40,188 nucleotides of DNA from UBA12068 sp964452415 (GTDB taxonomy: Bacteria > Patescibacteriota > Minisyncoccia > Moranbacterales > GWC2-37-73): positions 1 through 40,188 of the forward strand of contig CAYVME010000007.1 of assembly GCA_964452415.1 (NCBI GenBank), given 5' to 3'. The notes beneath the pieces are model-generated. The model did no database searches, was not told the DNA's origin, and worked only from the letters and a program-made list of their open reading frames with translations. The position numbers were made by a program, and so were the translations under genes. This document shows, piece by piece, positions 15,293 through 23,365 of this stretch (the first letter of the stretch is position 1; every line of letters begins with the position of its first letter).

Positions 15293-16465
15293 TTATTTCA
15301 GATATATTTCTTCAATTTTTTTGGCTGAGATATCCCAGCTGAATTTCTTGATCTGCTCCTTGTTGAAATTACCTTTTGAAATAATTTGTTGAGAGTCATT
15401 TGCCAAAGACAAAATGCTTTGAGTCAAGCCTGAAGATGAAATTTCACTGGCATACTGCCCACCCTCTTCCAAATATGCTCTGTTGTTTTGACGATCAAAA
15501 CAAACAACCGGAAGCCCCGCTGCCATGTATTGCAAAATTTTTCCACTTGCTTGCATGGTTGAAGAATCCTTGGGATCAATTCCGATGTCGCTCGCCATCA
15601 AGAGCTTTGGCAAATCAAAATAATTCAAAGGACTAATAACTCGGACATGTTGACTCAAATTGTTTTTTTCCACAAAATCCAAAACGCCTTCAACCGGAAA
15701 TCCAGCAATCACAAAAAAAATATTTTTGTTCTTCTTGGAAATTTCAGAAATTGAATCCAGCAGATATTCAATCCCCTTGTTCAATATAAGCTGACCAGCA
15801 TATGTCACAATGATTTTGTCCAAAGGCAATTCAAATTCCTTTTTGAGTTCAAGCTTGCTTGGCAAGTTTGCATAATGCGAAAGGTTGGCACCATCCAAAA
15901 CGGTTGTTACACTGTGTTTTTTTCGGATTTCAGCAATCTCAATCGTGTTTTCCTGACTGCTCGTGATGGCCCAGTCGCCCAAATTGTCAATCCACTTTTC
16001 AATTTCAAAAAAAATCTTTTTAAGGATTCCACCACTCAAATAACTATGCGAAGTCATTTCTTTGGTTAGACTTCCATGAAAATCCGCAATTAACTTCATT
16101 TTCCGCCAAAAGAGAATTTTTTTGACAATCCAACCAATCAAAACTCCTTCATGAAGGTGTCCGTGAATTACATCTGGATATTGAGTTCTCGCGATATGAT
16201 ACACTTTTCGAATGAGCATCAGATCCAAAATTATTTTCTGCCAATCAGGACCAGCTTCCAATTTTTTGTACCAAAAAAGAAGGCGCCTGATTCTTCGCAC
16301 CCGCACACCTGCTTCCACTTCTCGGTCAATGTCTTTTCCGATGTGATATGTTGCAATTGTAATTTTGTGCCCCAATTTTTCGAGTGCCAATGCTTCTTCC
16401 AAAATTCGAATGTGCGTTCCCCTGTCAGCAAAAAATGGCGTCGGAGCAATAACTAATATCTTCAT
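15293..16465 (-). CDS. GT4 family glycosyltransferase
   Basis: A 390-residue GT-B fold glycosyltransferase. The N-terminal acceptor domain begins MKILVIAPTPFFADRGTHIRI, with the glycine/arginine-containing loop common in GT4. The donor domain shows VTYAGQLILNKGIEYLLDS and, near residues 311-334, DSSTMQASGKILQYMAAGLPVV, the place of the usual E-x7-E motif (here with Ser/Lys around it). It likely adds a sugar from a nucleotide donor to a lipid-linked or protein-linked glycan at the inner membrane face. It stands between the small membrane protein and the Clp-like gene on the same strand. Donor and acceptor unknown. Confidence 0.85.
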   Translation of the reverse strand: MKILVIAPTPFFADRGTHIRILEEALALEKLGHKITIATYHIGKDIDREVEAGVRVRRIRRLLFWYKKLEAGPDWQKIILDLMLIRKVYHIARTQYPDVIHGHLHEGVLIGWIVKKILFWRKMKLIADFHGSLTKEMTSHSYLSGGILKKIFFEIEKWIDNLGDWAITSSQENTIEIAEIRKKHSVTTVLDGANLSHYANLPSKLELKKEFELPLDKIIVTYAGQLILNKGIEYLLDSISEISKKNKNIFFVIAGFPVEGVLDFVEKNNLSQHVRVISPLNYFDLPKLLMASDIGIDPKDSSTMQASGKILQYMAAGLPVVCFDRQNNRAYLEEGGQYASEISSSGLTQSILSLANDSQQIISKGNFNKEQIKKFSWDISAKKIEEIYLK

Positions 16466-16527
16466 ATATTACAAAGCATACAGCATTTGGCAACAAATGC
16501 AAACAAAGCGCTCTGCTCAGCCATTTT

Positions 16528-18978
16528 TTAAAAAGAAAGCGATATTTTTTCTCCATGAGCAACCTCTCCGGAGATTATTTTCTTGGCAATCAAATCTTCG
16601 ATTGTCTCTTCCATATATCTATTCAATGATCTGGCTCCAAAAATTGGATTGTATCCTTTTTGAATTATCTGCTCAACAACATTTTCATCAAAATCAATTT
16701 GGATGTTTTTTTCTTTGGAAATCTTTCGAATGAATTTTTGAAGCTGAAGACGAACCACGCTTCGAAGCTCAATTTCATTGAGTGGACGGAAGAAGACAAC
16801 CCCCTCGAAGCGATTCAAAAACTCAGTGCGGAAAATGTTGTTTTCAATTGCATGATCAATGACTGACTCCTTGATTTCTTCAGCGCCAGCATTTTGCTCT
16901 GTCATGCTCTTGATGAGCGACGACCCAGCATTTGAAGTTGCAATGATCATGGTATTTCTGAAGCTGATCCTGTTTCCAAAAGCATCATTAACAAATCCCT
17001 CATCCAGAATTTGCAAAAAAATGTCCAGAATCTCAGGATATGCTTTTTCAATTTCATCAAGCAAAAGGAGTGAATATGGATTGTCCTTGATTTGGCTGAC
17101 CAATCGCCCTTGTTGATTCAATTGAGATGATCCAAGCAAGCGATCAATTGAATTCGGTGTTTGAAATTCACTCATGTCCAAGCGAATCATTTTGTCCACA
17201 CTGCCAAAATATACTTTCGCCAACGCTTTGGCAGTTTCAGTTTTGCCAACTCCCGTTGGACCCAAAAACAAAAAGCTTCCGACTGGTTTTTCAGAATTTC
17301 CAACTCCGGCGCGAGCGCGACGAAGAGCAGAAGAAACCTGGCTAATGGCTTCGTCTTGACCAATTACCTGCCGATGAAGCAAGGCTTCCAAGTTCATTAG
17401 TTTTTTCCTCTCAATGCCCTCAATATCTCCCTGCGGAACGCCAGTTTTGAGCGACAAATAGTCGTCCACAACCTTTTCGCTCACAAATTGCTCATCAGAT
17501 TTTTTCTCCCAAAAAACAAGCACACCCATGGCCAAGTCGATTGCTCTCTCTGGCAATGGAAATTCCCAATTGTGCTTGGCTGATTCTTGTATGATTTTTT
17601 TGAGAGCCTTGAATGAAAAGAGTACTCTTCTTTTTTCATATTTCTCAAAATGATTCAGCAAAATCAAAAGCGCCTCTTCATCTGAGGGTTCTCGAATCTC
17701 AACAATTTCAAAATATTTTGTCACACCAACATGACTCTCAATCAGTTGATGATATTCTTTGGAAGTTGAAGTTGCAATGATTCGAAAAGATGGCACACTC
17801 AAAAATTCTTCCAGCACCGCCGAAATGTCAGGATGCATAACGCTGGAATTTCCACCCAAAAAGTGTTCCAGATGCTCAATAACCAAAATCACATTTCCCG
17901 CTCTGGCACTCTCAAAAAAGAGAGTTCGAAGAAAATTCTCAACATCCATCCCGCCATTGATTGCGTCTGAAATTGCTCTGCCCAAATCAAGACTCAGCAA
18001 TCGAACTGAAGGAAAAAATTCATCCTCTTGATTGGTGCGAATTTTTTGAGCCAACCAGTGAATCATGGTTTTTCTTCCAATTCCATTGTTTCCAACCAGA
18101 AGAGCGCAATTCTGATCTGGCCGATGTAAAACAAGTTTCAAAATTTCATACTCGTCTTGCCTTCCAACAAGCTTGCAGTTTGCATATTCTGAATAATCAC
18201 CGTCAGACAAATCGATGCAATAGCGATCAAGATTGACCGTGTAGCCAAATTTCCACTGCCTGCCGATGCAAGCCACTTTCGCCAAATTTTCACTAAGCCA
18301 AAATTTCGTGTTATCTATTCTTTCTTGTTGTCGTTCCAGTTCCCATTTCAAGATCTGTTGATATTCTTTTTGAGTCAGGTTGCGCGCCTTCAGAAAATCT
18401 TCAAAAATTTCCTTGCTTTCCAAAATCTCATGCGGAAAATGTTTGTGAGAAATTCCAATGCGTCCACAAATCCTCTCGAAAATTGAATGCTTCGCCAGTT
18501 CAGCCAAAGAAATTTGAAGCATTGGTGTTTTTGTGTCTTGAATTTGCCATGAAAAAATGGCCAAAATCCAAGCAAGAACCATGCCTGCACCATAGAAAAG
18601 ATTGATGTCATTGTTGAAAGAAAAAACAAGAGTGCCAATCCAAACAAGAGGTGCACTGATCCAAAGGATGTTAACAATCAAGCCAAAGACAGCCACCACA
18701 AGAAGAAAAATCAAACCAACAAAAATGACGACGGATCTCACCACCGCGCCAAGCAATCTCGAGATGATGTTTTCAAGAAAAAGACTGAGTGTTCGAAGAG
18801 GATGAACACCTCTCCATCCTGAAATCGCAACATCGCGACGCCAAGGAGAAAAAAGTGTTCCCAATAATTCACTGATTGAAAAGTATCGCCAAACAAAAAC
18901 AAGAAAATTTTTCCAAATTTCCAAAAGTTCATTAACCCCTTGATTATAATACCAATGAAAAATATTTGGTTTTTTCAT
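16528..18978 (-). CDS. Membrane-anchored Clp-type AAA+ ATPase
   Basis: An 816-residue Clp-type protein with a membrane N-terminus instead of the usual Clp-N domain. Residues about 77-145 contain two or three transmembrane helices; a linker with a coiled-coil stretch (185-225) follows. The first AAA+ domain is degenerate: GNNGIGRKT (296-304) in place of Walker A, and VIEHLE instead of a Walker B DE (366-371). The second is canonical: GPTGVGKT (573-580), LLLLDE (637-642), sensor TSN (681-683), FRTEFLNRF arginine-finger region and the C-terminal D2-small domain (GARSLNRYME). I see no ClpP-binding IGF-type loop, so it may be a disaggregase or unfoldase at the membrane. It is divergent from the GT-C gene across a 400-bp repeat-bearing gap. 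Confidence 0.85.
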   Translation of the reverse strand: MKKPNIFHWYYNQGVNELLEIWKNFLVFVWRYFSISELLGTLFSPWRRDVAISGWRGVHPLRTLSLFLENIISRLLGAVVRSVVIFVGLIFLLVVAVFGLIVNILWISAPLVWIGTLVFSFNNDINLFYGAGMVLAWILAIFSWQIQDTKTPMLQISLAELAKHSIFERICGRIGISHKHFPHEILESKEIFEDFLKARNLTQKEYQQILKWELERQQERIDNTKFWLSENLAKVACIGRQWKFGYTVNLDRYCIDLSDGDYSEYANCKLVGRQDEYEILKLVLHRPDQNCALLVGNNGIGRKTMIHWLAQKIRTNQEDEFFPSVRLLSLDLGRAISDAINGGMDVENFLRTLFFESARAGNVILVIEHLEHFLGGNSSVMHPDISAVLEEFLSVPSFRIIATSTSKEYHQLIESHVGVTKYFEIVEIREPSDEEALLILLNHFEKYEKRRVLFSFKALKKIIQESAKHNWEFPLPERAIDLAMGVLVFWEKKSDEQFVSEKVVDDYLSLKTGVPQGDIEGIERKKLMNLEALLHRQVIGQDEAISQVSSALRRARAGVGNSEKPVGSFLFLGPTGVGKTETAKALAKVYFGSVDKMIRLDMSEFQTPNSIDRLLGSSQLNQQGRLVSQIKDNPYSLLLLDEIEKAYPEILDIFLQILDEGFVNDAFGNRISFRNTMIIATSNAGSSLIKSMTEQNAGAEEIKESVIDHAIENNIFRTEFLNRFEGVVFFRPLNEIELRSVVRLQLQKFIRKISKEKNIQIDFDENVVEQIIQKGYNPIFGARSLNRYMEETIEDLIAKKIISGEVAHGEKISLSF

Positions 18979-19300
18979 TATTTTTGTTTTATTTTTGTTT
19001 GCACTCTCAAAGTTAAATTACTGAGAAATAAATTTTTTAAAAATTCTTTCTTTGCTTGAGTAAGCCTTTGTTTTTTCTAAAATTTTCCATTGATTGTGTC
19101 GAGTGAGGGAAAATTTTAGATAAAAAACAAAGAGCGTCGAGGAGGATTTTTCAAAAAATTTCATTTCTCAGGAATTTACCGCAGTCAATATTTCATCAAA
19201 GATTGTTATTCCTAGATCTACCCTCAGGGGGCATCGAGACCAGGATCTGCTGTCCGGGACGACATGAGTACATATCGATTTTACACCATAAAAAAGTGCT
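18979..19300. repeat. Long inverted repeat and degenerate palindromic element between divergent genes
   Basis: No gene is supported. 19021-19171 is a nested inverted repeat. Outer arms begin CTGAGAAAT and end ATTTCTCAG. Inner arms (19066-19088 and 19108-19132) match over 23 bases with a 2-base bulge. 19207-19268 carries a degenerate REP-like sequence (ATTCCTAGATC ... GTCCGGGACGACA). Confidence 0.6.
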
Positions 19301-19328
19301 TTGCAAATACAAAAAAAATCGGTATAAT
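19300..19328 (+). promoter_or_regulatory. Promoter of the GT-C/repeat-protein operon
   Basis: TTGCAA (19301-19306), a 16-bp spacer and a perfect TATAAT (19323-19328). The transcript would start near 19335, giving a leader of about 50 nt without a Shine-Dalgarno close to the ATG at 19386. Confidence 0.6.
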
Positions 19329-19385
19329 TAGAAACATACTGGGAGATGAAATTTAAGCCATATATTTAATTAAGAAACAAACAGC

Positions 19386-21176
19386 ATGGAAATATCAGGG
19401 AGGGATTATCACATTTTTTTGTTAAAAGCTGTTCTTTTGATTGGTTTTGCCTGGGGAGGATTTTTGCTTGCACTGGTTGGTTTTTTCTATGCTTCCATTG
19501 TGGTTGTCACAACCATAATTGCAGGAATCTTGATTCTCCATGGTGCCAGCAAAAATGGATTCTCATTTTTGCCTTCCAGGGAAATTTCGATTGCTAGCAT
19601 TCTCTTTCTGCTGGTGACGATTTCTTTTCTCTATTTTTCCACACCTTCAGTTTTCACTGGCAGAGATCAAGGATCATTTTCTGAAGCAGCCATAAGACTA
19701 AGTCAAAACCATCAACTTGAATTTTCCACGCCCACAAGTGAAGAATTTTTCAAATTAAATCAACCCGGTCGAGCGCTAAATTTTCCAGGATTCTACTACA
19801 CCCTAGATGGAAAACTAATCACACAATTTTCATTGGCATATATCTCCTGGCTTGCACTGTTTTTTTCTCTTTTTGGCTTGATTGGATTTTCCATTGCAAA
19901 CGGAGTTCTTTTTTTCACATTCTTGATGTCATTTTATATGCTTGGCAGAATGTCACTCAAGGTCAGCAATACAATTCCAATGATGCTTTTTGCAATCACC
20001 TCTTTCGTTTTCATGTGGTTCTCCAAATTCACACTAAGCGAAAACATGGCCTTGATGTTGATTTGGGTTGCAATTCTTTCATTAATGCTTTTTCTGAAAA
20101 ATTTCAAGGCTCTTCCTTTTACTGTTTTTCTTTTGACAACTGGTCTTCTTTGCTTCACCAGAATTGAAGGCCTTGCTTTTCTTGTAACCTCTATTGTAAT
20201 CCTAGCCTTAAATGAAGATGCTAGAAAATATATCGGACAAAAATTATTCTTGAGATTTTTCTTGCCAGTAATTCTATTCTCCTTGGTTTTTGTCGCAAAC
20301 GCTTTTTCGGATATTTATTTCTACAAGGAGATTGCCAAAGCTCTCCTGCCTTCTGTTTCATCTCCAAAAGCAACATATCTCGGTCAAATAAAAAACAATG
20401 TTTTGCCAGACTTCTACACTATAAAGATTTTCTGTCTCTACGGTTTGATAGGATTCTTTTTTGTTGGTGGAGCAGGAATGATTATAAGTTTCTGGAAAAA
20501 GGAATATCACAAGCTCATTCCCTTTTTCTTTGTTGCTCCAACATTCATCTATCTTTTTGATTCGCAAATAACCCCTGATCATCCTTGGATGCTAAGAAGA
20601 TTCATGTTCTCAATTTTGCCAATCGCAATTTATTATTCAGGACTTTTCTTTGGACATTTGCTCGAAAACAGATCGACTGACAGGAAGCATCATCGTTCAA
20701 AAATTCTTTCAGTTGCTATTATTGCAATCTTGGTTGGAATGAATTTGCCAGCTTTTTCGAAATATTTCACATTCTCCGAAAACGAAGGTCTCCTGACTCA
20801 AGTTCAAGAATTTGGTGAAAAATTTTCAGCAGATGATCTGATCTTGATTGATCAAAAGGCCTCAGGAGATGGCTGGTCAATGATTGCAGGTCCGATGAAT
20901 TTTCTCCACGGAAAAAATGCAGTCTATTTTTTCAACAATCATGATCTGACAAAATTGGACACCAGCAAATTCAAAAATATCTATCTCGTCTCTCCAAATG
21001 AGCAAGTTCCCCTTTATCTTTCAAGCACAATTGGAGAAAAATTGACACCAGTTTCCGATTATAAATTCAACCTAACCAAACTAAACATCCAGCCAGCCAG
21101 TCCCCTCAAGGACTTGTCCCTTCCTGAAAAATTACAAACGGAAATTGGCGGAAAAGTATTTAAAGTCACAAGATAA
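19386..21176 (+). CDS. GT-C fold membrane glycosyltransferase (GT39/PMT-like)
   Basis: A 596-residue polytopic protein with about ten to twelve hydrophobic helices in the first 440 residues and a soluble C-terminal domain of roughly 150 residues. The first extracytoplasmic loop carries GRDQGSFSEAA (92-102) with an Asp in the position of the catalytic acidic residue of PMT/ArnT-type enzymes, followed by FPGFYYTLDGKLITQFS, a loop typical of this superfamily. It would transfer sugar from a polyprenyl-phosphate donor at the outer face, to protein or glycan. It is first in a plus-strand operon: the next gene starts 5 bp later. Exact acceptor unknown; the downstream repeat protein is a candidate. 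Confidence 0.75.
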   Translation: MEISGRDYHIFLLKAVLLIGFAWGGFLLALVGFFYASIVVVTTIIAGILILHGASKNGFSFLPSREISIASILFLLVTISFLYFSTPSVFTGRDQGSFSEAAIRLSQNHQLEFSTPTSEEFFKLNQPGRALNFPGFYYTLDGKLITQFSLAYISWLALFFSLFGLIGFSIANGVLFFTFLMSFYMLGRMSLKVSNTIPMMLFAITSFVFMWFSKFTLSENMALMLIWVAILSLMLFLKNFKALPFTVFLLTTGLLCFTRIEGLAFLVTSIVILALNEDARKYIGQKLFLRFFLPVILFSLVFVANAFSDIYFYKEIAKALLPSVSSPKATYLGQIKNNVLPDFYTIKIFCLYGLIGFFFVGGAGMIISFWKKEYHKLIPFFFVAPTFIYLFDSQITPDHPWMLRRFMFSILPIAIYYSGLFFGHLLENRSTDRKHHRSKILSVAIIAILVGMNLPAFSKYFTFSENEGLLTQVQEFGEKFSADDLILIDQKASGDGWSMIAGPMNFLHGKNAVYFFNNHDLTKLDTSKFKNIYLVSPNEQVPLYLSSTIGEKLTPVSDYKFNLTKLNIQPASPLKDLSLPEKLQTEIGGKVFKVTR

Positions 21177-21181
21177 ATTTT

Positions 21182-22507
21182 ATGCTAGACCTTACAAAAG
21201 AAATACGACTGAACCCTGAGTTCCAAAAAAAATATGCTCTTTGGCGAATTCTTCTTTATCTCGTCTTTGTTCTTGTGACTCTTTTTGTTGGATATCGAAT
21301 CCTGTTTCCAATCGTGCCACTGGATTTTGACATGAATTCTCCAAATGCAAACAAAAACACCTTGGTTTCTCCTCACTTGGAACAAACAAAACAATTCCCA
21401 TCAAAAGGAATCATTCAAGCTGATGAAAAATTTGTTTTCAATGCAAATCCGATTGGTCAATTTTCAAGTGCGACCATTCAATTTGATCTTGGAAAAAATC
21501 CAAGCGCAATCAATGGTTCAACAATTGAAATTCAAAAATCATTCATCGCCTTCTTTTTTCCCATTGGAAACCCGGTTGGTTTTCCGGATGGAAATCTCCT
21601 GACAACAAAAGATGGAGACTACTATATTGTGTCTGATGGAAAATTGAGAAAATTTTCCGACACCAAAACAATTCTTGAACTTGGCTATCCCAAAAGCGCC
21701 TTTGTTTCAGTTTCTCCAACTGATCTTGCATACAATGAAAAAGGAGATGAGATCACTGACCAAGAAAACTATCCTAATAATACAATCTTTGCAATCCAAG
21801 ACTCATATTATGAATTGAAGGATGGTCAACTTTTTCCTTTCGTCAGTTCTCGTGCTCTTTCTTCTCGGCTTGATCCGATTTGTGCGATTGCAAAAAGTGT
21901 CGATTTTTTTGCCAAATATCCAGCCGCTGAGACATATCTTGGATTTGCAAATGGAACACTGGCTTCTTCGGCAGACTCTGTCTACATCTTGAGCGACCAA
22001 AAAAGCTTCCCTATTGAAACAGCTGACACTTTCAATGCGATGGGCTTTGACTGGAACAGTGTGATTCCAATAACGCAAGATGAACTGGGGGCATACGAAA
22101 AACAAAAACAATTCACACATGATCATCCCCATCCAAACGGTGTGACCTTTTTTGATCAAAAAACCAATGAGAGCTTCATGATTGAAAACGGATTCAAAAG
22201 GCTGATGCCAAGCGAGGCCATTGTTCAGACATATGCCAAACAAAAACCAATTTTGGCCGATTCAGAAACTTTGCTGAGAAAAACTTCTTGCCAACTCGAG
22301 AAAAATTTTTGGGGCAAAAATATTTTCCAATGTTCAGTGAAGCTTGATGAATTTTCAAATCTAATTGGAAACAGTTTTCGCATCTCTTTGACATTCCCAA
22401 CCGAGACTAATCTCAAAAGCATCCGCACAACATTTTCAACTCCACTCTCAACTCAAAGCCTGAAGAATTCACTTTCAAAAATCAAAGAAAGAATCTCTAA
22501 TCGATAA
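21182..22507 (+). CDS. Single-pass surface protein with four S-layer-like repeat modules
   Basis: A 441-residue protein with one N-terminal transmembrane helix (about residues 22-45) and an extracellular remainder. About four modules of 45-50 residues are recognisable (roughly 136-185, 200-245, 257-305, 318-360). Each carries a pattern like GxL-x-TKDG-x-YYIVSDGKLRKF...LGY...VxVxxxDL. Comparable VYyi-dGkr-pf modules occur in putative surface-layer or wall proteins of other CPR bacteria, from memory. It follows the GT-C glycosyltransferase by 5 bp, so it may be its substrate or partner. No enzymatic motif is seen. The gene ends shortly before a double REP-like palindrome. Confidence 0.7.
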   Translation: MLDLTKEIRLNPEFQKKYALWRILLYLVFVLVTLFVGYRILFPIVPLDFDMNSPNANKNTLVSPHLEQTKQFPSKGIIQADEKFVFNANPIGQFSSATIQFDLGKNPSAINGSTIEIQKSFIAFFFPIGNPVGFPDGNLLTTKDGDYYIVSDGKLRKFSDTKTILELGYPKSAFVSVSPTDLAYNEKGDEITDQENYPNNTIFAIQDSYYELKDGQLFPFVSSRALSSRLDPICAIAKSVDFFAKYPAAETYLGFANGTLASSADSVYILSDQKSFPIETADTFNAMGFDWNSVIPITQDELGAYEKQKQFTHDHPHPNGVTFFDQKTNESFMIENGFKRLMPSEAIVQTYAKQKPILADSETLLRKTSCQLEKNFWGKNIFQCSVKLDEFSNLIGNSFRISLTFPTETNLKSIRTTFSTPLSTQSLKNSLSKIKERISNR

Positions 22508-22514
22508 CCTAATA

Positions 22515-22572
22515 TGTCATTCCGGACCTGATCCGGAATCTGCGTAGATCCTGAATCAAGTTCAGGATGACA
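22515..22572. repeat. Double REP-like palindrome
   Basis: Two palindromes (ATTCCGGA.../...TCCGGAAT and GATCCTGAA.../...TTCAGGATGACA) lie head to head, so the whole 58-bp unit is bounded by TGTCAT and ATGACA. The first half is the same sequence as at 4323-4348. The last bases overlap the first possible ATG of the next gene. Confidence 0.75.
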
Positions 22573-22581
22573 AGAAAGACC

Positions 22582-22986
22582 ATGATAAAAATATCCAAAA
22601 TTAAAATTACTCACAATTCCCTCTTGGTCATGTACAAGCTTTTGCATGACGGCCTGTTTTTGATTTTGCTGACATTCGCTGGTCTTCTTTTTTCAGATGC
22701 GCTTTTGCCAGGACTCGTCACCAATAAAATCAGCTTCACTAAAATAACCCTGTTCTTGGTTGCCGTGATGACACTGATTGGATTTCTTGGAAAAAAACTT
22801 AGCATTTCATATCCTCAAAAAAAAGCCAACAAAAACAGGCTCTTGCCAGTGATTGTGCTTTTCTCTTTCCTCTTGATTGGAAATTCTCTTTTGAAATTCA
22901 CCCTGTGGCAGAACATCATCATCACCCTCACCACACTTTTCATTTTCTTTCTTTTCTATGAATTGATTTTCCATCACGAAAAATAA
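22582..22986 (+). CDS. Small polytopic membrane protein, unknown
   Basis: About 134 residues from the ATG at 22582. The upstream ATG at 22567 falls in a REP-like palindrome; an internal one at 22630 is also possible. Four hydrophobic segments are visible (LFLILLTFAGLLFSD, ITLFLVAVMTLIGFLG, LLPVIVLFSFLLIGN, IIITLTTLFIFFLFYELI), separated by short basic loops. No family recognised. It follows the surface-repeat protein with only the repeat between and is closed by a strong terminator, so it is likely the last gene of that operon. Confidence 0.6.
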   Translation: MIKISKIKITHNSLLVMYKLLHDGLFLILLTFAGLLFSDALLPGLVTNKISFTKITLFLVAVMTLIGFLGKKLSISYPQKKANKNRLLPVIVLFSFLLIGNSLLKFTLWQNIIITLTTLFIFFLFYELIFHHEK

Positions 22987-23006
22987 GAATTTCTGCAAAT
23001 GAAAAA

Positions 23007-23040
23007 CCCCAGGTCAGAATCGACTGGGGCTTTCTTTTTT
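23007..23040. terminator. Bidirectional intrinsic terminator
   Basis: CCCCA/TGGGG plus GTC/GAC with one bulged G (23007-23015, 23022-23029), a T-rich tail on the plus strand and an A-run before it that serves the minus strand. It separates the convergent membrane-protein and small-protein genes. Confidence 0.85.
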
Positions 23041-23064
23041 TCTTTTGCGTCTTCTTTTCTACTT

Positions 23065-23283
23065 TTAGCATCTCCTGATTCTCCTTTTTAGTATTGGAAT
23101 ATAATTCACATCTATAAATGGAACATCTTCCTCTGTTGAAGCTTCCAAGAAAACAACCATTGTGGGGGTATTGAAATTGTATTCCTCTTGAATGCTTTTA
23201 TTGTAAAACCATCCATCAACTGAGCTACTGATTATTTTCAGCACTTCTCTATTTACGAAAATTTTACCATATTGAGCTTTCAT
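23065..23283 (-). CDS. Small protein of unknown function
   Basis: A 72-residue protein starting at the ATG at 23283, chosen because a strong Shine-Dalgarno AAGGAGG (23290-23296) lies 6 nt upstream. An in-frame upstream start exists but has no such site. It is soluble, with an acidic middle (LEASTEEDVPFIDV) and a basic C-terminus (KRRIRRC). No family recognised. It is monocistronic, with a terminator about 40 bp beyond its stop. Confidence 0.6.
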   Translation of the reverse strand: MKAQYGKIFVNREVLKIISSSVDGWFYNKSIQEEYNFNTPTMVVFLEASTEEDVPFIDVNYIPILKRRIRRC

Positions 23284-23365
23284 GGTTAGCCTCCTTTTTG
23301 CTAAATTTGGCTTCATTGAGCGAAGTTTTCAAAGAACAAAACTCCACCTACTTCTCTCTATTATA

